Shown here: in pieces, positions 1 through 6,473 of the stretch
Numbering within the stretch: the first letter of the stretch is position 1
Layout of the letters: every line of letters starts with the position of its first letter
Origin: JAEYLA01 sp035561315
GTDB taxonomy: Bacteria; Bacillota; Clostridia; Christensenellales; CAG-138
Direction of reading: 5' to 3'
NCBI GenBank assembly: GCA_035561315.1
Contig: DATMXR010000213.1
Coordinates: forward strand, 1-16,312
Length of the DNA stretch: 16,312 nucleotides
Position numbers and translations under genes: made by a program
The notes under the pieces: model-generated
Database searches by the model: none
Seen by the model: only the letters and a program-made list of their open reading frames with translations
Told to the model about the DNA's origin: nothing

Positions 1-611
1 TCAGGAGCTTGGGCACCATCAACGTCAGCGCCGTGGAGGACTATGAGATATTGAACGAGCGCTACACCGCGCTCAATACCCAGTGCGAGGATTTGAACCG
101 CGCGGAGCAGGACCTCAACACGCTCATCGCCGAGCTGACAGAGACCATGGAAAAGCAGTTCCTGCAGCAGTTCACGCTCATCCAGCAGAATTTTTCCGCG
201 GTGTTCGAGCAGCTGTTCGGCGGCGGCTACGCGGAGCTGCGCCTGTCCGACCCGAAGGACGTTTTAAACTGCGAGATCGACATCATCGCCCAGCCGCCGG
301 GCAAGAAGCTTCAGCTTTTAACGCTGCTTTCGGGCGGGGAGCGGGCGCTTACGGCCATCGCGCTGCTGTTCGCCATGCTCAAGCTCAAGCCCACGGTGTT
401 CTGCATACTCGATGAGATCGAGTCGTCCCTCGATGAAGTCAACGTCACGCGCTTTGCGAACTACCTGCGGGAATACGCGGACGATACGCAGTTCATACTC
501 ATCACGCACCGCAAGGGCAGCATGGAGGTCTGCAACGCACTCTACGGCGTCGCCATGGAGGAAAAAGGCGTCTCCAAGATCGTATCCGCCCGTTTCCAGG
601 AGGCGGGCTAA
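1..611 (+). CDS. smc: Chromosome partition protein SMC, C-terminal part (5' truncated by window)
   Basis: Only the last ~202 codons are present; the reading frame is open from base 3 and the gene runs in from the left edge. It begins at the conserved R-S-L-G-x-I-N-x-x-A-x-E-x-Y segment found where the second coiled-coil arm returns to the SMC head. A short coiled coil follows. Then come the ABC signature LLSGGERALTAIALL, the Walker B region FCILDEIESSLDE, and the H-loop histidine in ILITHRKG. SMC dimerises, binds ATP in its head domains and, with ScpA/ScpB, condenses and segregates the chromosome in the cytoplasm. The TAA stop lies 29 bases before ftsY, the usual Firmicutes order (rnc-smc-ftsY). 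The first ATP-binding half is outside the window, so completeness cannot be judged. Confidence 0.97.
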   Translation, partial: RSLGTINVSAVEDYEILNERYTALNTQCEDLNRAEQDLNTLIAELTETMEKQFLQQFTLIQQNFSAVFEQLFGGGYAELRLSDPKDVLNCEIDIIAQPPGKKLQLLTLLSGGERALTAIALLFAMLKLKPTVFCILDEIESSLDEVNVTRFANYLREYADDTQFILITHRKGSMEVCNALYGVAMEEKGVSKIVSARFQEAG

Positions 612-640
612 ACAGGCTGTAGGATAAAGGAAGTACCGGT

Positions 641-1555
641 ATGGAACAGAAGACAGGCATATTCGATCGGCTCAAACAGGGCCTGAGCAAGACCAGGGAC
701 GGCTTTCTCGCCTCCGTGTTCGCGGGGCGGGACAGCATCAACGACGATTTTTACGAGGAGCTGGAGGAAGCCCTTATCATGGCGGACGTGGGCGTGGAGC
801 TGACCGGCCGCCTGCTTGACGAATTAAGGGATGCGGTAAAGGAGCGGAAGCTCCACAAAACCGCCGAAGCGCGCGGGGCGTTAAAGAGCATACTCGCCGC
901 GCATATGCGCACGGAGGAGCCCTTTTTGCCCGAAGACGGCCCCGGCGTGCTGCTCATCGTCGGCGTAAACGGCGTGGGAAAGACGACCTCCATAGGCAAG
1001 CTTGCCGCCTATTACAAGCAGCAGGGCAAAAAGCCCATGCTGGCCGCCGCGGATACGTTTCGCGCCGCCGCCGCGGAGCAGCTTCAAATATGGGCGGAAC
1101 GCGCAAAGGTTCCTATGGTGCGCCACGGGGAGGGCGCGGACCCGGCCGCCGTGGTGTTCGACGCCATCCATTCCTTCAAAGCCAAGGGCTGCGACATTCT
1201 GATCTGCGATACCGCGGGGCGGCTCCACAACAAAAAGAACCTGATGCACGAGCTGGAAAAAATCCGCCGCGTCATATCCAAGGAATTGCCGGACGCCGCC
1301 TGCCGCGTGCTCCTTGTGCTGGACGCCACCACGGGGCAGAACGCCATCGCGCAGGCCAAGGCGTTCGGGGAAGCGACGGGTCTGACCGACGTGATTTTGA
1401 CAAAGCTCGACGGCACCGCCAAGGGCGGCATGGCCGTGGCCGTAAAGGAAACGCTCGGCCTGCCCGTGCGGTTCGTGGGGGTGGGGGAAAAGATAGAGGA
1501 TTTGCAGCCGTTCGACGCGGAGACGTTCTGCGCGGCGCTGCTGGGGGAAGAATAA
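641..1555 (+). CDS. ftsY: Signal recognition particle receptor FtsY
   Basis: A 304-residue SRP-family GTPase that docks the SRP-ribosome complex at the membrane for co-translational protein insertion. The helical N domain spans about residues 10-90. The G domain carries G1 GVNGVGKTT at 108-116, the DTFRAAAAEQL loop, DTAGR at 190-194, TKLDGTAKGG from 254, and the closing GVGEKIEDLQPF near 280-291. It lacks the long acidic A domain of E. coli FtsY, as is normal in Firmicutes. The ATG is preceded by an AAAGGAAG-type binding site about 8 bases upstream. It follows smc by 29 bases and is probably co-transcribed with it. A strong terminator begins about 100 bases after the stop. The family assignment is secure. 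Confidence 0.98.
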   Translation: MEQKTGIFDRLKQGLSKTRDGFLASVFAGRDSINDDFYEELEEALIMADVGVELTGRLLDELRDAVKERKLHKTAEARGALKSILAAHMRTEEPFLPEDGPGVLLIVGVNGVGKTTSIGKLAAYYKQQGKKPMLAAADTFRAAAAEQLQIWAERAKVPMVRHGEGADPAAVVFDAIHSFKAKGCDILICDTAGRLHNKKNLMHELEKIRRVISKELPDAACRVLLVLDATTGQNAIAQAKAFGEATGLTDVILTKLDGTAKGGMAVAVKETLGLPVRFVGVGEKIEDLQPFDAETFCAALLGEE

Positions 1556-1846
1556 CGCAGGGGAAAGCGAAAGCGTGAGCATTTTGGCCGGGTTACGTTG
1601 CTCAGGCTCCGTAAATAAGGCTGCCGATTACAATTTATATACAAAGTCATTCGGACGGTATCGCGATGAATTGGAGCGGTACTGTCTCTTTTTTGGCCAT
1701 AAAAGACGGACCTTTTTCGGGCGTTCTGAAAAAACAGTCAAGTATGAATTTTATATGAACAGTAAGGCCGCCGCGGGACGTTTCCGACGGCAGACCGTTA
1801 TGTAAGTAACAATGGGAACAAAAATAAAAGAACTGGAGGGAATAGC
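1556..1846. other. Intergenic region between ftsY and the SH3b gene
   Basis: This gap of about 290 bases is clearly more AT-rich than ftsY. It holds the ftsY terminator and, presumably, the promoter of the downstream SH3b gene, but I could not find a convincing -35/-10 pair. AT-rich stretches at about 1630-1645 and 1740-1760 are candidates. I saw no match to a riboswitch class I know. A GTG-initiated open frame of 76 codons (1575-1805) has no recognisable protein features and spans the terminator, so I do not call it. Confidence 0.5.
1654..1694 (+). terminator. Rho-independent terminator of the smc-ftsY operon
   Basis: An 11-bp stem with no mismatches, including two G-U pairs (1654-1664 with 1676-1686), has an 11-base loop and is followed by TCTTTTTT (1687-1694). 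Orientation and position, about 100 bases after the ftsY stop, fit the end of the smc-ftsY transcript. It lies inside a 76-codon GTG-initiated open frame (1575-1805), which argues against that frame being a gene. Confidence 0.8.
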
Positions 1847-3013
1847 ATGCAGATCAGCAAGAACACTGTGAAGCGCCCGGTCAGCTTATTGCTTTTTGCA
1901 ATATTGCTGATTGGCGTCTATCCGTTAACGGCCTTGGCGGCGTCCCGGGAATACGTCGCCGTTACCGACCTGAACGTCCGGCTGGGGCCGGGGACACAAT
2001 ATAACATTATCGGCGTGCTGCACAGGGACCAGGTTATTGAACGTCTTGGGACAAGCGGAAACTGGACGAAATTTCTGTTCAACGGACAAACCGCCTACGT
2101 ATCGTCCCTGTATATCAGGCCCCGCACGCAGACGGACGGCGAGGGCGCCATGCAGGCAACCGCCAACGTCAACGTGCGCTCAGGACCCGGCACCAGCTAC
2201 AGCAAGCTGGGGCAGTTGAAAAAGGAAGATACCGTGATGCGGGTAGGCTCTACCGGGGATTGGACCATCATAGAGTGGAAAGATGGCAGAGCCTATGTCA
2301 GCAGCGGCTATTTGCGCTTGATTTCGCCGGCGCAAGCAGCCGGCTCCCGTTTCTTTGCGCTCCCCAATGCGCGTCTCAGGTCGGGCATGGGAAGCGGCTA
2401 CACCATTCTTACCACATTCTCAGAAGGCGCCTCGCTCAAAGGAAAGCTCCGCGCAGACGGATGGCTGGAGATTGACTGGTCAACTTACGGCACAAATATA
2501 AAGGTCTTAACAGGCTATTTACCGCCGCAGGAGTTTGCTTCGCTGCCGCAGGGCTTTACCGCCGCTTCCGGGAACCGATACCTGAAAAAGGACGCCTTCA
2601 TTTATGCTGCCACAGGAGTCCGGCCGGTCGTTGCTACGGAACTGAGACAGGGGCATCTGGTCCAGCGCATCGCCGCCAAGGGCGACTGGGTGCTGATAGA
2701 GTATCTAAACGCCTCCTACGCATCGATGAGCACAGATCTTTACGGATATGTCAAGGCTTCCGATCTTGCGGGCGAGCCGGTGGCGTCTTCATCCAGGAAT
2801 GCCCGGTATGTAAAGGAACTCAGCTGGGAAGTCGGCATGAGGATACCGATTTTCGCAGGACCCGGCACGCAGTACGAAAGAGTAACGGAGGTCGTCCCAC
2901 GGCAAACGGTTATAGCAACGGGGCGGGTAGAGGGCAGCTGGACGCAAGTTTCGGCAAATGGATATACCGGCTATATCCTTACCAAATATCTTTCTACATC
3001 TCCGGTCTGGTAA
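1847..3013 (+). CDS. Secreted protein with about five bacterial SH3 (SH3b) repeats
   Basis: The 388-residue protein starts with a Sec signal peptide: basic N-region, hydrophobic core at about 11-28, probable cleavage after TALAA near residue 32. The mature part is almost entirely SH3b repeats. Repeat 1 is about 36-91 (NVRLGPGTQYNIIG) and repeat 2 about 104-156 (NVRSGPGTSYSKLG). Repeat 3 is about 168-228 (RLRSGMGSGYTIL), repeat 4 a degenerate copy about 243-308, and repeat 5 about 320-384 (IFAGPGTQYERV). SH3b domains usually bind peptidoglycan or target a wall enzyme, but no amidase, NlpC/P60 or protease domain is attached, so function beyond envelope binding is unknown. The ATG has a GGAGGG site 7-8 bases upstream. 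The DNA is less GC-rich than the flanking genes, and the last 43 bases overlap a small minus-strand ORF. Confidence 0.88.
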   Translation: MQISKNTVKRPVSLLLFAILLIGVYPLTALAASREYVAVTDLNVRLGPGTQYNIIGVLHRDQVIERLGTSGNWTKFLFNGQTAYVSSLYIRPRTQTDGEGAMQATANVNVRSGPGTSYSKLGQLKKEDTVMRVGSTGDWTIIEWKDGRAYVSSGYLRLISPAQAAGSRFFALPNARLRSGMGSGYTILTTFSEGASLKGKLRADGWLEIDWSTYGTNIKVLTGYLPPQEFASLPQGFTAASGNRYLKKDAFIYAATGVRPVVATELRQGHLVQRIAAKGDWVLIEYLNASYASMSTDLYGYVKASDLAGEPVASSSRNARYVKELSWEVGMRIPIFAGPGTQYERVTEVVPRQTVIATGRVEGSWTQVSANGYTGYILTKYLSTSPVW

Positions 3014-3096
3014 ATGGGACCCTGAACAAACAAAACACCAGCGATTATTAGCGCAACAAGAACAGCACCGGTTATTAAGAATTTCACCTTTTTCAT
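2971..3096 (-). CDS. Putative 41-residue single-span membrane peptide
   Basis: Reading the minus strand from the ATG at 3096-3094 gives 41 codons and a TAG at 2973-2971. The peptide has a basic start (MKKVK), one hydrophobic helix at about residues 6-24 (FLITGAVLVALIIAGVLFV), and a short polar tail containing YQTGDVERYLVRI. An AGGAG site lies 8 bases upstream (3105-3109), which is close to ideal. It is convergent with the SH3b gene, and their 3' ends overlap by 43 bases (2971-3013). Upstream is a long hairpin and then the end of the rsmD-coaD-coiled-coil operon. I recognise no family. The combination of start site, N-terminal lysines and a clean membrane span argues for a real gene, but at this length a chance ORF cannot be excluded. 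Confidence 0.55.
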   Translation of the reverse strand: MKKVKFLITGAVLVALIIAGVLFVQGPIYQTGDVERYLVRI

Positions 3097-3130
3097 ATAT
3101 GGCGCTCCTTAATATATGTTTGTGATACAT

Positions 3131-3163
3131 GAAAGGCCGATGGCAATTGCCATACGGCCTTTC
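3131..3163. terminator. Near-palindromic hairpin, probable bidirectional terminator
   Basis: GAAAGGCCG (3131-3139) pairs with CGGCCTTTC (3155-3163), and the interior ATGGCAATTGCCAT is itself a perfect palindrome. A single unpaired base lies between the two parts. It sits between the ends of the plus-strand SH3b gene and the minus-strand rsmD operon, the usual place for a shared terminator. The T-tract is weak on both sides (TTTCTATT on plus, TTTCATGT on minus), so efficiency is uncertain. On the minus strand it also lies just upstream of the small membrane ORF. Confidence 0.6.
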
Positions 3164-3180
3164 TATTCAAAATGATTTTC

Positions 3181-4005
3181 TTATTCGTCAAGATCCAGGT
3201 CCAGGTCCTCGTCGCGTTTCTGCTGCTTTGCGCGGCGGCCCTTCTTGGGCGCTTCTTCCACCGGCTCTTCACTTTCCGGAACGTCGTCCTCCTCAAAGAA
3301 ATCGTCGTCGTCGTGCTGGAAGAGCCAACCGCCCCGCTTTTTGCGCGGCGCGGGCTTTTCTTCCTCAAATTCTTCCACGGGCGCGGGGGCTTGGGGCTCC
3401 ACCGGCCGCCGTTCGGCCTGCTCCGGCGATGCATACTTGGGCGCCGCGGGCTGGGGTGCCGCGGGCGCGGGAGCTGCGGGGGCCTGTACGGCTTCCGCCT
3501 GCGCTACGCCCAGCTCGTTGCGGTTCTGCGCGACCATATGGTGGTATTCCATCAGGTAACGCTGCACGTCCGCCAATATGTCGTCCGCGTACTGCTTTGC
3601 GCCGTTGTACACGATGTTCGCGTTGCGCTCCGCGTGCTGCTGCAAAATCTCCGCGCGGCGCTGCACCTCGAGCGAGACCTTGTCCTCCGCCACGCGGGCT
3701 TCAAACTCTTCCTCGGCAAGCAGGCGGATCTTTTCCGCCTCGCGCTGGGCCTGCTCCACGATATCCACGGCCTCCTGGTTGGCGTGGTCAAGGAGCGTAT
3801 CGGCTTCGATGAGCACGCTGTTGGCCCGGCGGATATCCTCGGGTATGGTGACCTTCAGGTCGCCCAACAGATCGTACAGCTCGTCCACATCCACTATTCT
3901 GCGGTTGCCGGTGGAGAATTTCTGGCGCGGCGCGCCCTCCAGCACCTGCTCTATCTGGGAAAGTACGGTGAATATCCGCAAGGACTGCTCGTTTTGTGTG
4001 CTCAT
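3181..4005 (-). CDS. Coiled-coil protein of the coaD neighbourhood (DivIVA / ATP-synthase-stalk-like)
   Basis: The 274-residue protein has three parts. Residues 1-70 are globular and include VDVDELYDLLGDLKVTIPEDIRRA. Residues 70-155 form a long charged heptad-type helix rich in A, E, R and Q. From about 165 to the end there is a low-complexity tail: a Pro/Ala segment, then an acidic/basic region ending in DEDLDLDLDE. No signal peptide or membrane span is seen, so it is probably cytoplasmic. Clostridia often carry a similar coiled-coil protein directly after coaD, variously annotated as ATPase or ATP synthase B-like; its function is not established and I see no nucleotide-binding motif. The ATG has an AAAGG site about 9 bases upstream. 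It follows coaD by 54 bases and is probably the last main gene of the operon. Confidence 0.8.
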   Translation of the reverse strand: MSTQNEQSLRIFTVLSQIEQVLEGAPRQKFSTGNRRIVDVDELYDLLGDLKVTIPEDIRRANSVLIEADTLLDHANQEAVDIVEQAQREAEKIRLLAEEEFEARVAEDKVSLEVQRRAEILQQHAERNANIVYNGAKQYADDILADVQRYLMEYHHMVAQNRNELGVAQAEAVQAPAAPAPAAPQPAAPKYASPEQAERRPVEPQAPAPVEEFEEEKPAPRKKRGGWLFQHDDDDFFEEDDVPESEEPVEEAPKKGRRAKQQKRDEDLDLDLDE

Positions 4006-4038
4006 CGCTTTTTACCTTTCAATGAATATGATAGCGCC

Positions 4039-4073
4039 CATCGCTTTGCCATAAGTAGCTCATCGCTTTGCCA
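4039..4073. repeat. Short tandem duplication at the coaD 3' end
   Basis: The 13-mer CATCGCTTTGCCA occurs at 4039-4051 and again at 4061-4073, a 22-base period. The second copy covers the last codons and the stop of coaD. A related 12-mer, GCTCATCGCTTT, occurs at 4058-4069 and again at 4000-4011, where it covers the start codon of the coiled-coil gene. Replication slippage is the simplest origin. Confidence 0.75.
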
Positions 4074-4548
4074 ACCGTTTTATGATCGTGCTCTTGTTTA
4101 CTGCGGGCACCAGATCGTCGATATTGCCGCCCAGCGCGCAGACCTCGCGTATGACGCTGGAGCTTAGATACGAATGCTCCGGCTCGGCCATGAAGTATAC
4201 CGTGTCGAGGTCCGGCGCCAGTCTGCGGTTCATGGAGCTGATCTGGAACTCATACTCAAAATCCATTACCGCGCGAAGGCCGCGTATGATATGCTTTGCG
4301 CCGATGCTGTGCGCGTAGTCTACCAGCAGCCCGTCAAACGAGCCGGAAGTGACGTTTACTAAGCCTTCCGCCTTCACGGCGTCGTCGATAAATTTAAGCC
4401 GCTCCTCCAGCGTGAAAAACGGATGTTTCCCTGCGTTCGTTAATACGGCCACCACCACGTGGTCCATCAGCGCCGAGGCGCGGCGCAAAATATCCATATG
4501 CCCCTCGGTAAGCGGGTCAAAGCTGCCGGGGTAGACGCCTATCTGCAA
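4060..4548 (-). CDS. coaD: Phosphopantetheine adenylyltransferase
   Basis: CoaD catalyses the penultimate step of coenzyme A synthesis, transferring AMP from ATP to 4'-phosphopantetheine to give dephospho-CoA. The chosen TTG start gives 162 residues, the usual family length, beginning MQIGVYPGSFDPLTEGH. That segment holds the nucleotidyltransferase T/HxGH motif (TEGH, residues 14-17). The C-terminal SSSVIRE segment matches the family's ISSSxxR motif that contacts ATP. The TTG has an AAGGAAGG site 6 bases upstream and overlaps the rsmD 3' end by 10 bases, which suggests translational coupling. A longer in-frame reading to 4662 would add 38 residues with no similarity to CoaD and lie wholly inside rsmD, so I reject it. 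Confidence 0.95.
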   Translation of the reverse strand: MQIGVYPGSFDPLTEGHMDILRRASALMDHVVVAVLTNAGKHPFFTLEERLKFIDDAVKAEGLVNVTSGSFDGLLVDYAHSIGAKHIIRGLRAVMDFEYEFQISSMNRRLAPDLDTVYFMAEPEHSYLSSSVIREVCALGGNIDDLVPAVNKSTIIKRLAKR

Positions 4549-5111
4549 TCGGGGCCTTCCTTTCCGCCCGTGCGGGCCGCAAAAAAGCTCAATCCGGTGT
4601 CCCCGTATTTGCGGGTGTCCACACAGGTGCATCCTTCCGGGGGGATGGGCGGCTCCTTCCACGCGTGCTCCACCACCGCCTGCCCGCCCTCGGCCACAAG
4701 GCCGTTTGCAAACAGGCTGGTAAGCGCCTGCTGCGCGCCCGCGCGGTAAGGGGGATCCAGAAATACGATGGAAAAGGGTTCCGTGCCTTTTAGCCGCTCC
4801 AAAGCCGAAAGCGCCTCATACTGCGTCACTGCCGCCCGATCGGAAAACCCGAGCAAATCGATATTTTTCCTTATGATCCCGCAGCATTCGCGGCTGTGGT
4901 CGTTGAACACGGCATAGCCTGCCCCGCGGGAAAGCGCCTCCAGCCCAAGGCTGCCCGAACCCGCGTAAAGGTCCAGCACCCTGGCGCCGGGCAGTGAAAA
5001 CTGGAGAATTCCGAAGAGCGATTCTTTGACGCGGTCCAGCGTGGGGCGGGTAGCCTGTCCTTTTGGGGCAAATATCTGCCTTCCGCGCGCGGAACCTGCG
5101 ATGATGCGCAT
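4539..5111 (-). CDS. rsmD: 16S rRNA (guanine966-N2)-methyltransferase RsmD
   Basis: RsmD uses S-adenosylmethionine to methylate G966 of 16S rRNA during 30S assembly. The 190-residue protein starts MRIIAGSARGRQI, the typical family N-terminus, followed by the conserved RPTLDRVKESLF segment. The SAM-binding motif I is DLYAGSGSLGLEALSRGA, and the catalytic motif IV is FLDPPY. I chose the ATG at 5111 because the protein then begins exactly as the family does and GGGAGG lies 4 bases upstream. A TTG four codons earlier lies before that site and has no site of its own. It is the first gene of a minus-strand operon with coaD and a coiled-coil gene, and the rsmD-coaD pair is common in Firmicutes. Confidence 0.95.
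   Translation of the reverse strand: MRIIAGSARGRQIFAPKGQATRPTLDRVKESLFGILQFSLPGARVLDLYAGSGSLGLEALSRGAGYAVFNDHSRECCGIIRKNIDLLGFSDRAAVTQYEALSALERLKGTEPFSIVFLDPPYRAGAQQALTSLFANGLVAEGGQAVVEHAWKEPPIPPEGCTCVDTRKYGDTGLSFFAARTGGKEGPDCR
4555..4563 (-). promoter_or_regulatory. Ribosome binding site that fixes the coaD TTG start
   Basis: The minus strand reads AAAGGAAGG here, ending 6 bases before the TTG at 4548-4546. It lies inside the rsmD coding region. It supports the short 162-residue CoaD over any longer reading. Confidence 0.7.
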
Positions 5112-5146
5112 GACTCCTCCCAATAATTCCAGTTTTTTCGCCTTTT

Positions 5147-5174
5147 ATTGTACCATAAAACGCCGGGCGTGCAA
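5147..5174 (-). promoter_or_regulatory. Probable sigma-A promoter of the rsmD-coaD operon
   Basis: On the minus strand TTGCAC (5174-5169) and TACAAT (5152-5147) are separated by 16 bases. The rsmD start codon is about 36 bases beyond the -10 box, leaving room for a short leader that includes the GGGAGGAG binding site. Match to consensus is good in both boxes. Confidence 0.65.
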
Positions 5175-5240
5175 ATAATGAATGCCGTGTAAACATTTTA
5201 AGGAGCCTGCAGGAAGGGCTGCAACAATTTTCCTATGGGC

Positions 5241-5269
5241 TTGCAAGCGCCCCCGTATTAAGCAATAAT
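5241..5269 (+). promoter_or_regulatory. Possible promoter of the amidohydrolase-alr operon
   Basis: TTGCAA (5241-5246) and AATAAT (5264-5269) are 17 bases apart, 20 bases before the amidohydrolase ATG. The expected transcription start, near 5276, would fall at the edge of the GGGAGG binding site, giving a very short leader. The true promoter may therefore lie elsewhere in the 5124-5289 gap. Confidence 0.35.
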
Positions 5270-5289
5270 AGATGCGGGAGGATATATAG

Positions 5290-6459
5290 ATGCTTTTATT
5301 GAAAAACGGATTGGTTTTGAGTATGGCAAGGCCCGCTTTTACGGGCGACGTATTGATCAGGGATGGCAGGATCGCCGCCGCCGGGGAACATTTGAGCGAA
5401 GATGGCGCGGAGGTCGTGGACTGCACGGGCAGGTATGTGCTGCCGGGCTTTGTGGACGCCCATTGCCACATCGGCATGTGGGAGGACGGCATGGGGGAAG
5501 AGGGCGCGGACGGCAACGAAAATTCCGACCCGATCACCCCGCAGATGCGGGCAATCGACGGCCTGAACCCGTTCGATCCCTGCTTCAAGGAAGCCCGCGC
5601 CGCGGGCGTCACCACTGTGGTGACGGGCCCCGGCAGCGCAAACGTCATAGGCGGGCAGTTCGCGGCGTTAAAGACATACGGGCGTTATATCGAGGAAATG
5701 GTCATTCAGGACCCCGTCGCCATGAAGGCCGCGTTCGGCGAAAACCCCAAGCGCGTGTATACCGAGCAAAAGGAAGCGCCCTATACCCGCATGGCCATCG
5801 CCTCCCTGTTCCGGGGCGCGATGGTGGAAGCGCAGGAGTACGAGCGCAAGCTCAAGCTGGGCGAGGAGGACGCGGATAAGCTGCCCGACAGGGACCTGGG
5901 GCTTGAGGCGCTGCTGCCCGTGCTGCACGGGGAGATCAAGCTCAAGATGCACGCGCACCGCGCGGACGATATTTTGACCGCGCTGCGCCTCGCGAAAGAA
6001 TTCAACCTTTCCGTCACGCTCGACCACTGCACGGAAGGGCATCTGATATTGGACGTATTAAAGGAGCAGACCGAAGCGCTGGGTGCTGGCGTCATATTGG
6101 GGCCGCTGTTTTCCGACCGCTCCAAGATCGAGCTCAGGAACATGACGTTCCGCGCCCCCAAACTGATGCATGAGGCGGGCATCCCCTTCGCGCTGATGAC
6201 GGACCATCCGGTCATTCCCATACAGCATCTGCCGGTCTGCGCCGCGCTCTGCGTGCGCGAAGGGCTGGATGCGGACGAGGCTTTGCGCGCCATCACGATC
6301 AACGCGGCGAAAATCACGGGCATCGAAAAGCGCGTGGGGAGCCTGGAAGCGGGCAAGGACGCGGATATCGCCATATTCGACGGGCCTCCTCTGGACGTCA
6401 GGAGCCATTGCCTGCGCACCATCATCAACGGGAACACCGTGCATCTTCTGGATGCGTGA
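5290..6459 (+). CDS. Metal-dependent amidohydrolase (imidazolonepropionase-like, substrate unknown)
   Basis: A 389-residue member of the amidohydrolase superfamily, closest by eye to the imidazolonepropionase-related group. A small beta-sandwich (about 1-50, with IRDGRIAAAG and GRYVLPGFVDAHCHIG) is split from a TIM barrel. Candidate metal ligands are H58 and H60 of the HxH motif, H221/H223 in KMHAH, H246 in TLDHCTEGH and D305 in MTDH. The C-terminal AITINAAKITGIEKRVGSLEAGKDADIAIFDG is typical of the family. No signal peptide is visible, so it should act in the cytoplasm. It has GGGAGG about 8 bases before the ATG and is first in a five-gene operon, 14 bases before alr. Nothing else of histidine degradation is nearby, so I do not assign hutI. 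Cyclic amide or dipeptide hydrolysis are alternatives. Confidence 0.88.
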   Translation: MLLLKNGLVLSMARPAFTGDVLIRDGRIAAAGEHLSEDGAEVVDCTGRYVLPGFVDAHCHIGMWEDGMGEEGADGNENSDPITPQMRAIDGLNPFDPCFKEARAAGVTTVVTGPGSANVIGGQFAALKTYGRYIEEMVIQDPVAMKAAFGENPKRVYTEQKEAPYTRMAIASLFRGAMVEAQEYERKLKLGEEDADKLPDRDLGLEALLPVLHGEIKLKMHAHRADDILTALRLAKEFNLSVTLDHCTEGHLILDVLKEQTEALGAGVILGPLFSDRSKIELRNMTFRAPKLMHEAGIPFALMTDHPVIPIQHLPVCAALCVREGLDADEALRAITINAAKITGIEKRVGSLEAGKDADIAIFDGPPLDVRSHCLRTIINGNTVHLLDA

Positions 6460-6473
6460 GCGGGGAGGGTATC

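Noticed and set aside
1575..1805. 76-codon plus-strand open frame with a GTG start and a GGGAAAG-like sequence upstream
   Set aside because: It runs through the ftsY terminator stem and T-tract, has no recognisable domain or hydrophobic pattern, and its composition looks intergenic.
1556..1846. Possible cyclic-di-GMP or other riboswitch before the SH3b gene
   Set aside because: The conserved core sequences I know for these classes are not present; the only clear structure is the ftsY terminator.
3106..3120. CATATATTA as a sigma-K-type -10 box for the small membrane ORF
   Set aside because: It matches CATANNNTA but directly adjoins the ribosome binding site, so a transcript from it would start inside or after that site.
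3172..4167. 331-codon plus-strand open frame opposite the coiled-coil gene
   Set aside because: It mirrors the coiled-coil and coaD genes and runs across their gap; its Leu/Arg/Val-rich composition follows from the complementary codons.
4549..4662. N-terminal extension of coaD to an upstream ATG
   Set aside because: It would lie inside rsmD, adds residues unlike any CoaD, and the TTG at 4548 has its own binding site and gives the family's normal length.
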